Below are positions 1 through 11,449 of a DNA stretch of 64,000 bases, in pieces; the first letter of the stretch is position 1; the number at the start of each line of letters is the position of its first letter. The DNA comes from Linyphia triangularis. Lineage: Eukaryota > Arthropoda > Arachnida > Araneae > Linyphiidae. Under the pieces are notes generated by a model. That model was not told the origin of the DNA and searched no databases. It saw only the letters and a program-made list of their open reading frames with translations. Where the stretch lies: the NCBI GenBank assembly GCA_963978545.1, contig OZ021722.1:15876801-15940800 (forward strand). The letters are read 5' to 3'. A program made the translations under genes and the position numbers.

Positions 1-380
1 TTTAGGATCAACTTTAGACCCACTTCTTATTTAGTGAGTGTTATAAAATTCGAATAGGAGATTCTCCTATATATGAGCTTCAATATCACTCACCGGAAAA
101 AATTTTGAAAATTTTACTTTTTGAACAATAATTCATTGAACAGTCCGCCATGTGTTTTCAATGGGGAAATTTTATTTTTTAGAAAATTGCACTTTTTGGA
201 ACAACTTTAGACCCACTTTTTATTTAGTGAGTGTTATAAAATTGAAAATGGAGACTCTCCTATATATAAGCTTCAATATCACAAACGGGAAAAAATTTTG
301 AAAATTTTACTTTTTGAACAATTATTCATTGAATAGTCCGCCATGTGATTTCAATGGGGAATTGTATTTTCAAGAAAATT
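1..380 (+). repeat. Two monomers preceding F1
   Basis: The window opens inside a monomer array. Monomer starts are at 11 and 204, and the second runs into L at 381 through TTTTCAAGAAAATTGCTC. If the usual 1470-bp spacing holds, two further monomers lie upstream of the window. The first monomer carries the TTCGAATAGGAG variant usual for monomers directly following L. Confidence 0.85.
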
Positions 381-1850
381 GCTCAAATGCTTTCAAATTG
401 CGAATTGCTGTTGGATATATGTTTTATAATTATTCTTGTACCAAATTTTAATTAAAGAAAAAGTATTCTAAAAATAAAAAATTCAATTTTTCGAAAATCT
501 TGAAATATTTCAGTTTTGAGTGTATTTGAATGGAAAATTTCATTTTTAACAAATGGTTCCAAATTGTGTTTTTTTATTCAAAAACACATTAAAAATCAAA
601 CAAATTTCAAAATTTTGGCAAAAAAAACTATTTTTGAATAGCTCTATGAGAAGTTGAAATTTTGAAACGAAAGCGCTCAGAAACTGTTTTGAGGCTTTAT
701 TTTACGTAGCATTGCTTCGATTTTGTGTACTAAAATAATATTTCATGAGCAAATTGATGATCAGAAAGAAATCAGGAGATGACTTTTATTATCCTAGGCT
801 AAAAATTAAGGTTAAAAATCGAAAATTGAGAATTGGAAAATTGCCTAAGGATTGGCAAGTTTAATGTATATTCAAAGGGATATAAAGATTTTTTTGGCAA
901 TAACCGAATTTTGAGAAGTAAAATTTCATTTTAATAACCACTTGAATGTGGAAATCGATTCGGATGACAATATCTGTTACCCTAGTTGCAAAATGATTGT
1001 AAAATTTTGAAAATTTAGAAGTGTGAAATTTTCCATACTGTTAACATGGGAAAAATTTTAAACGAAAATTTTGAAAGTTCAGTTTTTAGGACCAACTTTA
1101 GACCCACTTTTTATTTAGTGAGTGTTATAAAATTCGAATAGGAGATTTTCCTATATATGAGCTTCAATATCACAAACCGGAAAAAATTTTGAAAATTTTA
1201 CTTTTTGAACAATAATTCATTGAACAGTCCGCCATGTGTTTTCAATGGGGAAATTTTATTTTTGAGAAAATTGCACATTTCGAACCAACTATAGACCCAC
1301 TTCTTATTTAGTGAGTGTTATAAAATTCGAATAGGAGATTCTCCTACATATAAGCTTCAATATCACAAACCGGAAAAAAATTTGAAAATTTTACTTTTTG
1401 AAAAATTATTCATTGAATAGTCCGTCATGTGTTTTCAATGGCGAAATCTTATTTTTGAGAAAATTGCACTTTTTGGAACAACTTTAGACCCACTTCTTAT
1501 TTAGTGAGTGTTATAAAATTCAAATTCGAGATTCTCCTATATATGAGCTTCAATATCACAAAACGGAAAAAATTTTGAAAATTTTACTTTTTGAACAATA
1601 ATTCATTGAACAGTCCGCCATGTGTTTTCAATGGGGAAATTTTTTTTTTTAGAAAATTGCACTTTTTGGAACAACTTTAGAATCATTTTTTATTTAGTGA
1701 GTGTTATAAAATTGGAATTGGAGATTCTCCTATATATAAGATTTAATATCACAAACGGGAAAAAATTTTGAAAATTTTCCTTTTTGAACAATTGTTCATT
1801 GAATAGTCCACCATGTTATTTCAATGGGGAATTGTATTTTCGAGAAAATT
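381..1850 (+). repeat. Higher-order unit F1 (L + 4 monomers)
   Basis: L spans 381-1090 and four monomers start at 1094, 1288, 1481 and 1674. The L copy has ATCAGGAGAT where its neighbours have ATCGGAAGAT, and GTTCAGTTTTTAGG at its end. The monomer just after L has the extended 17-bp dyad form around GGAGATTTTCC (one arm mutated here). The last monomer carries the GATTATTTC-type left flank of the next L. Confidence 0.85.
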
Positions 1851-3317
1851 GCTCAAATGCTTTCAAATAGCGAATTGCAGTGGATATATGTTTTATAGTT
1901 ATTCTTGTACCAAATTTTAATTAAAAAAAAGTATTCTAAAAATAAAAAATTCAATTTTTCGAAAATCTTGAAATATTTCAGTTTTGAGTGTATTTGAATG
2001 GAAAATTTCATTTTTAACAAATGGTTCCAAATTGGGTTTTTTTATTCAAAAACACATTAAAAATCAAACAAATTTCAAAATTTTGGCAAAAAAAACTATT
2101 TTTGAATAGCTCTATGAGAAGTTGAAATTTTGAAACGAAAGCACTCAGAAACTGTTTTGAGGCTTTATTTTACGTAGCATTGCTTCGATTTTGTGTACTA
2201 AAATAACATTTCATGAGCAAATTGATGATCAGAAAGAAATCGGAAGATGACTTTTATTATCCTAGGCTACAAATTAAGGTTAAAAATCGAAAATTGAGAA
2301 TTGGAAAATTGCCTAAGGATTGGCAAGTTTAATGTATATTCAAAGGGATATAAAGATTTTTTTGGCAATAACCGAATTTTGAGAAGTAAAATTTCATTTT
2401 AATAACCACTTGAATGTGGAAATCGATTCGGATGACAATTTCTGTTACCCTAGTTGCAAAATGATTGTAAAATTTTGAAAATTCAGAAGTGTGTAATTTT
2501 CCATACTGTTAACATGGGAAAAACTTTAAACGAAAATTTTGAAAGTTCAATTTTTAGGATCAACTTTAGACCCACTTCTTGTTTAGTGAGTGTTATAAAA
2601 TTCGAATAGGAGATTCTCCTATATATGAGCTTCAATATCACAAACCGGAAAAAGTTTTGAAAATTTTACTTTTTGAAAAATAATTCATTGAACAGTCCGT
2701 CATGTGTTTTCAATGGGGAAATTTTATTTTTGAGAATTTGCACATTTTGAACCAACTATAGACCCACTTCTTATTTAGTGAGTGTTATAAAATTGGAATT
2801 GGAGATTCTCCTATATATAAGCTTCAATATCACTCACCGGAAAAAATTTTGAAAATTTTACTTTTTGAACAATAATTCATTGAACAGTCCGCCATGTGTT
2901 TTCAATGGGGAAATTTTATTTTTTAGAAAATTGCACTTTTTGGAACAACTTTAGACCCACTTTTTATTTAGTGAGTGTTATAAAATTGAAAATGGAGACT
3001 CTCCTATATATAAGCTTCAATATCACACACGGGAAAAAATTTTGAAAATTTTACCTTTTGAACAATTATTCATTGAATAGTCCACCATGTGTTTTCAATG
3101 GGGGAATTTTATTTTTTAGAAAATTGCACTTTTTGGAACAACTTTAGACCCACTTTTTATTTAGTGAGTACTATAAAATTGAAAATGGAGACTCTCCTAT
3201 ATATAAGCTTCAATATCACAAACGGGAAAAAATTTTGAAAATTTTACTTTTTGAACAATTATTCATTGAATAGTCCGCCATGTGATTTCAATGGGGAATT
3301 GTATTTTCAAGAAAATT
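1851..3317 (+). repeat. Higher-order unit F2 (L + 4 monomers)
   Basis: L spans 1851-2558 and monomers start near 2563, 2755, 2948 and 3141. Distinguishing L variants are GAAAGCACTCAG (GCGCTCAG elsewhere) and AATAACATTTC. The L start reads CTTTCAAATAGCG, shared with F7. Spacing to the next unit is about 1470 bp, as in F1. Confidence 0.85.
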
Positions 3318-4789
3318 GCTCAAATGCTTTCAAATTGCGAATTGCAGTTGGATATATGTTTTATAATTATTCTTGTACCAAATTTTAATTAAAAAAAAAA
3401 GTATTCTAAAAATAAAAAATTCAATTTTTCGAAAATCATGAAATATTTCAGTTTTGAGTGTATTTGAATTGAAAATTTCATTTTTAACAAATGGTTCCAA
3501 ATTGTGTTTTTTTATTCAAAAACACATTAAAAATCGAACAAATTTCAAAATTTTAGCAAAAAAAAACTATTTTTGAATAGCTCTATGAGAAGTTGAAATT
3601 TTGAAACGAAAACGCTCAGAAACTGTTTTGAGGCTTTATTTCACGTAGCAATGCTTCGTTTTTGTGTACTAAAATAATATTTCATGAGCAAATTGATGAT
3701 AAGAAAGAAATCGGAAGATGACTTTTATTATCCTAGGCTACAAATTAAGGTTAAAATTCGAAAATTGAAAATTGGAAAATTGCCTAAGGATTGACAAGTT
3801 TAATGTATATTCAAAGGGATATAAAGATTTTTTTGGCAATAACCGAATTTTGAGAAGTAAAATTTCATTTTAATAACCACTTGAATGTGGAAATCGATTC
3901 GGTTGACAAATTCTGTTACCCTAGTTGCAAAATGATTGTAAAATTTTGAAAATTTAGAAGTGTGAAATTTTCCATACCGTTAACATGGGGAAAATTTTAA
4001 ACGAAAATTTTGAAAGTTCAATTTTTAGGACCAACTTTAGACCCACTTCTTATTTAGTGAGTGTTATAAAATTCGAATAGAAGATTCTCCTATATATGAG
4101 CTTCAATATCACAAACCGGAAAAAATTTTGAAAATTTTACTTTTTGAAAAATAATTCATTGAACAGTCCGTCATGTGTTTTCCATGGCGAAATATTATTT
4201 TTGAGAAAATTGCACTTTTTGGAACTACTTTAGACCAACTTTTTATTTAGTGAGTGTTATAAAATTGAAAATGGATATTCTCCTATATATAAGCTTCAAT
4301 TTCACAAACCGGAAAAAATTTTGAAAATTTTACTTTTTCAACAATAATTCATTGAACAGTCCGCCATGTGTTTTCAATGGCGAAATCTTATTTTTGAGAA
4401 AATTGCACTTTTTGGAACAACTTTAGACCCATTTTTTATTTAGTGAGTGTTATAAAATTGAAATTGGATATTCTCCTATATATAAGCTTCAATATAACAA
4501 ACGGGAAAAAATTTTGAAAATTTTACTTTTTGAACAATTATTCATTGAATAGTCCACCATGTGTTTTCAATGGGGGAATTTTATTTTTTAGAAAATTACA
4601 CTTTTTGGAACAACTTTAGACCCACTTTTTATTTAGTGAGTGTTATAAAATTGAAAATGGAGACTCTCCTATATATAAGCTTCATTTTCACAAACGGGAA
4701 AAAATTTTGAAAATTTTACTTTTTGAACAATTATTCATTGAATAGTCCGCCATGTGATTTCAATAGGGAATTGTATTTTCAAGAAAATT
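3318..4789 (+). repeat. Higher-order unit F3 (L + 4 monomers)
   Basis: L spans 3318-4029 and monomers start near 4034, 4227, 4420 and 4613. This L has more private changes than most: AAACGCTCAG, CTTCGTTTTTG, GGTTGACAAATTC and CATACCGTT. The monomer at 4227 reads ACTACTTTAGACCAAC. The array leads into the truncated L of F4. Confidence 0.85.
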
Positions 4790-5274
4790 GCTCAAATGCT
4801 TTCAAATTGCGAATTGCAGTTGGATATATGTTTTATAATTATTCTTGTACCAAATTTTAATTAAAAAAAAGTATTCTAAAAATAAAAAATTCAATTTTTC
4901 GAAAATCTTGAAATATTTCAGTTTGGAGTGTATTTGAATGGAAAATTTCATTTTTAACAAATGGTTCCAAATTGTGTTTTTTTATTCAAAAACACATTTT
5001 GAAAATTTTAATTTTTGAACAATTATTCATTGAATAGTCCACCATGTGTTTTCAATGGGGGAATTTTATTTTTTAGAAAATTGCACTTTTTGGAACATTT
5101 TTAGACACACTTTTTATTTAGTGAGTGTTATAAAATTGAAAATGGAGAATCTCCTATATATATACTTCAATATCACAAACGGTAAAAAATTTTGAAAATT
5201 TTACTTTTTGAACAATTATTCATTGAATAGTCCGCCATGTGATTTCAATAGGGAATTGTATTTTCAAGAAAATT
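4790..5274 (+). repeat. Truncated unit F4 (208-bp L fragment fused to monomer)
   Basis: L starts normally at 4790 but stops near 4997, in the stretch that usually reads AACACATTAAAAATC, and continues as the middle of a monomer (TTTTGAAAATTTTAATTTTTGAAC). A partial monomer and one full monomer (start near 5097, with ATTTTTAGACACAC) follow before F5. The join shares only a few bases (ATT), as expected for a microhomology or illegitimate joint. The same junction recurs in F9, 6175 bp later. Confidence 0.85.
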
Positions 5275-6744
5275 GCTCAAATGCTTTCAAATTGCGAATT
5301 GCAGTTGGATATATGTTTTATAATTATTCTTGTACCAAATTTTAATTAAAAACAAGTATTCTAAAAATAAAAAATTCAATTTTTTCGAAAATCTTGAAAT
5401 ATTTCAGTTTTGAGTGTATTTGAATGGAAAATTTCATTTTTAACAAATGGTTCCAAATTGTGTTTTTTTATTCAAAAACACATTAAAAATCAAACAAATT
5501 TCAAAATTTTGGCAAAAAAAAACTATTTTTGAATAGCTCTATGAGAAGTTGAAATTTTGAAACGAAAGCGCTCAGAAACTGTTTTGAGGCATTATTTTAC
5601 GTAGCATTGCTTCGATTTTGTGTACTAAAATAATATTTCATGAGCAAATTGATGATCAGAAAGAAATCGGAAGATGACTTTTATTATCCTAGGCTACAAA
5701 TTAAGGTTAAAAATCGAAAATTGAGAATTGGAAAATTGCCTAAGGATTTTCAAGTTTAATGTATATTCAAAGGGATATAAAGATTTTTTGGCAATAACCG
5801 AATTTTGAGAAGTAAAATTTCATTTTAATAACCACTTGAATGTGGAAATCGATTCGGATGACAATTTCTGTTACCCTAGTTGCAAAATGATTGTAAAATT
5901 TTGAAAATTCAGAAGTGTGTAATTTTCCATACTGTTAACATGAGAAAAATTTTAAACGAAAATTTTGAAAGTTCAATTTTTAGGACCAACTTTAGACCCA
6001 CTTCTTATTTAGTGAGTGTTATAAAATTCAAATTCGATATTCTCCTATATATGAGCTTCAATATCACAAACCAGAAAAAAATTTGAAAATTTTACTTTTT
6101 GAACAATAATTCATTGAACAGTCCGCCATGTGTTTTCAATGGGGAAATTTTATTTTTGAGAAATTTGCACATTTTGAACCAACTATAGACCCACTTCTTA
6201 TTTAGTGAGTGTTATAAAATTGGAATTGGAGATTCTCCTATATATAAGCTTCAATATTACACACCGGAAAAAATTTTGAAAATTTTACTTTTTGAAAAAT
6301 AATTCAATGAACAGTCCGTCATGTGTTTTCAATGGCGAAATCTTATTTTTGAGAAAATTGCACTTTTTGGAACAACTTTAGACCCATTTTTTATTTAGTG
6401 AGTGTTATAAAATTGAAATTGGATATTCTCCTATATATAAGCTTCAATATAACAAACGGGAAAAAATTTTGAAAATTTTACTTTTTGAACAATTATTCAT
6501 TGAATAGTCCACCATGTGTTTTCAATGGGGGAATTTTATTTTTTAGAAAATTGCACTTTTTGGAACAACTTTAGACCCACTTTTTATTTAGTGAGTGTTA
6601 TAAAATTGAAAATGGAGACTCTCCTATATATAAGTTTCAATATCACAAACGGGAAAAAATTTTGAAAATTTTACTTTTTGAACAATTATTCATTGAATAG
6701 TCCGCCATGTGATTTCAATGGTGAATTGTATTTTCAAGAAAATT
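5275..6744 (+). repeat. Higher-order unit F5 (L + 4 monomers)
   Basis: L spans 5275-5984 and monomers start near 5989, 6182, 6375 and 6568. L variants include GAGGCATTATTTT and GGATTTTCAAG. The region around the L end (5880-6086) is an almost exact copy of 12055-12261, encoding the same 68-codon chance frame that runs from L into the monomer. Similarity to F10 fades inside the second monomer, near 6295. Confidence 0.85.
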
Positions 6745-7831
6745 GATCAAATCCTTTCAAATTGCGAATTGCAGTTGGATATATGTTTTATAATTATTCT
6801 TGTACCAAATTTTAATTAAAAAAAAGTATTCTAAAAATAAAAAATTCAATTTTTCGAAAATCTTGAAATATTTCAGTTTTGAGTGTATTTGAATGGAAAA
6901 TTTCATTTTTAACAAATGGTTCCAAATTGTGTTTTTTTATTCAAAAACACATTAAAAATCAAACAAATTTCAAAATTTTGGCAAAAAAAAAAGAACTATT
7001 TTTGAATAGCTCTATGAGAAGTTGAAATTTTGAAACGAAAGCGCTCAGAAACTGTTTTGAGGCTTTATTTTACGTAGCATTGCTTCGATTTTGTGTACTA
7101 AAATAATATTTCATGAGGAAATTGATGATCAGAAAGAAATCGGAAGATTACTTGTATTATCCTAGGCTACAAATTAAGGTTAAAATTCAAAAATTGAGAA
7201 TTGGAAAATTGCCTAAGGATTGGCAAGTTTAATGTATATTCAAAGGGATATAAAGATTTTTTTGGCAATAACCGAATTTTGAGAAGTAAAATTTCATTTT
7301 AATAACCACTTGAATGTGGAAATCGATTCGGATGACAATTTCTGTTACCCTAGTTGCAAAATGATTGTAAAATTTTGAAAATTCAGAAGTGTGTAATTTT
7401 CCATACTGTTAACATGGGAAAAATTTTAAACGAAAATTTTGAAAGTTCAATTTTTAGGACCAACTTTAGACCCACTTCTTATTTAGTGAGTGTTATAAAA
7501 TTCGAATAGGAGATTCTCCTATATATGAGCTTCAATATCACAAACCGGAAAAAATTTTGAAAATTTTACTTTTTGAACAATAATTCATTGAATAGTCATC
7601 ATGTGTTTTCAAAAGAGAAATTTTATTTTTTTGAAAATTGCACTTTTTGGAACAACTTTAAACCCACTTTTTATTTAGTGAGTGTTATAAAATTGAAAAT
7701 GGAGACTATCCTATATATAAGCTTAAATATCACAAACGGGAAAAAATTTTGAAAATTTTCCTTTTTGAACAATTATTCATTGAATAGTCCGCCATGTGAT
7801 TTCAATGGGGAATTGTATTTTCGAGAAAATT
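6745..7831 (+). repeat. Higher-order unit F6 (L + 2 monomers)
   Basis: The shortest unit in the window: L 6745-7458 and monomers at 7463 and 7655 only. L starts GATCAAATCC instead of GCTCAAATGC and has GATTACTTGTATTATCC, CATGAGGAAATTG and a long A run with a G in it. The first three are shared with F8, 2745 bp downstream, so the two L copies are recent sisters. The 7655 monomer reads ACTTTAAACCC. Confidence 0.85.
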
Positions 7832-9489
7832 GCTCAAATGCTTTCAAATAGCGAATTGCAGTGGATATATGTTTTATAGTTATTCTTGTACCAAATTTTA
7901 ATTAAAAAAAGTATTATAAAAATAAAAAATTCAATTTTTCGAAAATCTTGAAATATTTCAGTTTTGAGTGTATTTGAATGGAAAATTTCATTTTTAAAAA
8001 ATGGTTCCAAATTGTGTTTTTTATTCAAAAACACATTAAAAATCAAACAAATTTCAAAATTTTGGCAAAAAAAACTATTTTTGAATAGCTCTATGAGAAG
8101 TTGAAATTTTGAAACGAAAGCGCTCAGAAACTGTTTTGAGGCTTTATTTTACGTAGCATTGCTTCGATTTTGTGTACTAAAATAATATTTCATGAGAAAA
8201 TTGATGATCAGAAAGAAATCGGAAGATGACTTTTATTATCCTAGGCTACAAATTAAGGTTAAAAATCGAAAATTGAGAATTGGAAAATTGCCTAAGGATT
8301 GGCAAGTTTAATGTATATTCAAAGGGATATAAAGATTTTTTTGGCAATAACCGAATTTTGAGAAGTAAAATTTCATTTTAATAACCACTTGAATGTGGAA
8401 ATCGATTCGAATGACAATTTCTGTTACCCTAGTTGCAAAATGATTGTAAAATTTTGAAAATTCAGAAGTGTGAAATTTTCCATACTGTTAACATGGGGAA
8501 AATTTTAAACGAAAATTTTGAAAGTTCAATTTTTAGGACCAACTTTAGACCCACTTCTTACTTAGTGAGTGTTATAAAATTCGAATAGGAGATTCTCCTA
8601 TATATGAGCTTCAATATCACAAACCGGAAAAAATTTTGAAAATTTTACTTTTTGAAAAATAATTCAATGAACAGTCCGTCATGTGTTTTCAATGGCGAAA
8701 TCTTATTTTTGAGAAAATTGCACTTTTTGGAACAACTTTATACCCATTTTTTATTTAGTGAGTGTTATAAAATTCAAATTCGAGATTCTCCTATATATGA
8801 GCTTCAATTTCACAAACCGGAAAAATTTTTGAAAATTTTACTTTTTGAACAATAATTCATTGAACAGTCCGCCATGTGTTTCAATGGGGAAATTTTATTT
8901 TTGAGAAATTTGCAAATTTTGAACCAACTACAGACCCACTTCTTATTTAGTGAGTGTTATAAAATTGGAATTGGAGATTCTCCTATATATAAGCTTCAAT
9001 ATCACACACCGGAAAAAATTTTGAAAATTTTACTTTTTCAACAATAATTCATTGAACAGTCCGCCATGTGTTTTCAATGGCGAAATCTTATTTTTGAAAA
9101 AATTGCACTTTTTGGAACAACTTTAGACCCATTTTTTATTTAGTGAGTGTTATAAAATTGAAATTGGATATTCTCCTATATATAAGCTTCAATATAACAA
9201 ACGGGAAAAAATTTTGAAAATTTTACTTTTTGAACAATTATTCATTGAATAGTCCACCATGTGTTTTCAATGGGGGAATTTTATTTTTTAGAAAATTGCA
9301 CTTTTTGGAACAACTTTAGACCCACTTTTTATTTAGTGAGTGTTATAAAATTGAAAATGGAGACTCTCCTATATATAAGTTTCAATATCACAAACGGGAA
9401 AAAATTTTGAAAATTTTACTTTTTGAACAATTATTCTTTGAATAGTCCGCCATGTGATTTCAATGGTGAATTGTATTTTCGAGAAAATT
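7832..9489 (+). repeat. Higher-order unit F7 (L + 5 monomers)
   Basis: L spans 7832-8537 and monomers start near 8542, 8735, 8927, 9120 and 9313. L has AAATAGCG near its start (shared with F2), TTTAAAAAATGG and GATTCGAATGAC. The monomer at 8735 has CTTTATACCC and the one at 8927 ACTACAGACCC. An open frame at 7834-8046 on the minus strand is the reverse of L sequence and not a gene. Confidence 0.85.
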
Positions 9490-10639
9490 GATCAAATCCT
9501 TTCAAATTGCGAATTGCAGTTGGATATATGTTTTATAATTATTCTTGTACCAAATTTTAATTAAAAAAAAAGTATTCTAAAAATAAAAAATTCAATTTTT
9601 CGAAAATCTTGAAATATTTCAGTTTTGAGTGTATTTGAATGGAAAATTTCATTTTTAACAAATGGTTCCAAATTGTGTTTTTTTATTCAAAAACACATTA
9701 AAGATCAAACAAATTTCAAAATTTTGGCAAAAAAAAAAAACTATTTTTGAATAGCTCTATGAGAAGTTGAAATTTTGAAACGAAAGCGCTCAGAAACTGT
9801 TTTGAGGCTTTATTTTACGTAGCATTGCTTCGATTTTGTGTACTAAAATAATATTTCATGAGGAAATTGATGATCAGAAAGAAATCGGAAGATTACTTGT
9901 ATTATCCTAGGCTACAAATTAAGGTTAAAATTCAAAAATTGAGAATTGGAAAATTGCCTAAGGATTGGCAAGTTTAATGTATATTCAAAGGGATATAAAG
10001 ATTTTTTTGGCAATAACCGAATTTTGAGAAGTAAAATTTCATTTTAATAACCACTTGAATGTGGAAATCGATTCGGATGACAATTTCTGTTACCCTAGTT
10101 GCAAAATGATTGTAAAATTTTGAAAATTCAGAAGTGTGTAATTTTCCATACTGTTAACATGGGAAAAATTTTAAACGAAAATTTTGAAAGTTCAATTTTT
10201 AGGACCAACTTTAGACCCACTTCTTATTTAGTGAGTGTTATAAAATTCGAATAGGAGATTCTCTTATATATGAGCTTCAATATCACAAACCGGAAAAAAT
10301 TTTGAAAATTTTACTTTTTGAAAAATAATTCATTGAACAGTCCGTCATGTGTTTTCAATGGGGAAATTTTATTTTTGAGAAATTTGCACATTTTGAACCA
10401 ACTATAGACCCACTTCTTATTTAGTGAGTGTTATAAAATTGGAATTGGAGATTCTCCTATATATAAGCTTCAATATCACACACCGGAAAAAAATTTGAAA
10501 ATTTTACTTTTTGAACAATAATTCATTGAACAGTCCGCCATGTGTTTTCAATGGGGAAATTTTATTTTTTAGAAAATTGCACTTTTTGGAACAACTTTAG
10601 ACCCACTTCTTATTTAGTAAGTGTTATAAAATTGGAATT

Positions 10640-10660
10640 GGAGATTCTCCTATATATAAG
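10640..10660 (+). promoter_or_regulatory. Conserved dyad next to TATA-like motif (exemplar)
   Basis: GGAGATTCTCC is a perfect inverted repeat around one central base and is followed directly by TATATATAAG, which contains an exact TATAWAAG match. The pair recurs in a large share of monomers (for example 250-270, and 17101-17121 on the other strand). The central base is T or C while the arms hold. Other monomers carry CGAGATTCTCC, GGATATTCTCC or TATATGAG, which weaken one element. That it binds protein or starts transcription is only inference. Confidence 0.3.
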
Positions 10661-10682
10661 CTTCAATATCACACACGGGAAA

Positions 10683-10699
10683 AAAATTTTGAAAATTTT
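10683..10699 (+). other. A4T4-G-A4T4 tract, predicted bend (exemplar)
   Basis: Two AAAATTTT blocks separated by one G, 9 bp apart centre to centre, form a perfect 17-bp dyad. The tract is in almost every monomer, sometimes with one substitution. A4T4 tracts repeated near the helical period are known to curve DNA, so regular bends about every 193 bp are expected. The motif is seen directly; the bending is predicted from known A-tract behaviour. Confidence 0.5.
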
Positions 10700-10964
10700 A
10701 CTTTTTGAACAATTATTCATTGAATAGTCCACCATGTGTTTTCAATGGGGGAATTTTATTTTTTAGAAAATTGCACTTTTTGGAACAACTTTAGACCCAC
10801 TTTTTATTTAGTGAGTGTTATAAAATTGAAAATGGAGACTCTCCTATATATAAGCTTCAATATCACAAACGGGAAAAAATTTTGAAAATTTTACTTTTTG
10901 AAAAATTATTCATTGAATAGTCCGCCATGTGATTTCAATAGGGAATTGTATTTTCAAGAAAATT

Positions 10965-11449
10965 GCTCAAATGCTTTCAAATTGCGAATTGCAGTTGGAT
11001 ATATGTTTTATAATTATTCTTGTACCAAATTTTAATTAAAAAAAAGTATTCTAAAAATAAAAAATTCAATTTTTCGAAAATCTTGAAATATTTCAGTTTG
11101 GAGTGTATTTGAATGGAAAATTTCATTTTTAACAAATGGTTCCAAATTGTGTTTTTTTATTCAAAAACACATTTTGAAAATTTTAATTTTTGAACAATTA
11201 TTCATTGAATAGTCCACCATGTGTTTTCAATGGGGGAATTTTATTTTTTAGAAAATTGCACTTTTTGGAACAACTTTAGACCCACTTTTTATTTAGTGAG
11301 TGTTATAAAATTGAAAATGGAGAATCTCCTATATATAAGCTTCAATATCACAAACGGGAAAAAATTTTGAAAATTTTACTTTTTGAACAATTATTCATTG
11401 AATAGTCCGCCATGTGAATTCAATAGGGAATTGTATTTTCAAGAAAATT
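10965..11449 (+). repeat. Truncated unit F9 (second copy of the L/monomer fusion)
   Basis: The L fragment at 10965-11172 breaks at the same base as F4 and is fused to the same monomer position, followed by a full monomer starting near 11273. It lies 6175 bp from F4. An identical illegitimate junction is best explained by later duplication of one event. The monomer here keeps GGAACAACTTTAGACCC, where F4 has GGAACATTTTTAGACAC. Confidence 0.85.

Larger units (their letters stand above)
10594..10787 (+). repeat. Representative 193-bp satellite monomer
   Basis: One monomer, start to start of the next at 10788. In order it holds the ACTTTAGACCCAC start, TTTAGTAAGTG (usually GTGAGTG), the odd dyad GGAGATTCTCC at 10640-10650, a TATATATAAG stretch at 10651-10660 running into a HindIII-type AAGCTT, the A4T4-G-A4T4 tract at 10683-10699, a second dyad TATTCATTGAATA at 10714-10726, then CCACCATGTG, a T-rich stretch and TTGCACTTTTTGGAACA. 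The same order holds in monomers on both sides of the inversion. Length is close to a typical nucleosome repeat length. I do not recognise the family. Confidence 0.9.
9490..10964 (+). repeat. Higher-order unit F8 (L + 4 monomers)
   Basis: L spans 9490-10203 and monomers start near 10208, 10401, 10594 and 10788. It shares the GATCAAATCC start and GATTACTTG variant with F6. AAAGATCAAAC is private, and the run after GGC is an expanded A tract. The last two monomers and the truncated L that follow match the end of F3 plus F4. Confidence 0.85.

Noticed and set aside
4790..4997. Truncated L as a transposon end
   Set aside because: The break lies inside L and joins the middle of a monomer with a few shared bases, as expected for illegitimate recombination.
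5880..6086. 68-codon open frame, repeated at 12055
   Set aside because: It runs from L into a monomer, is present only where the DNA is duplicated, and its composition is that of the satellite. Other L copies have stops in the same place.
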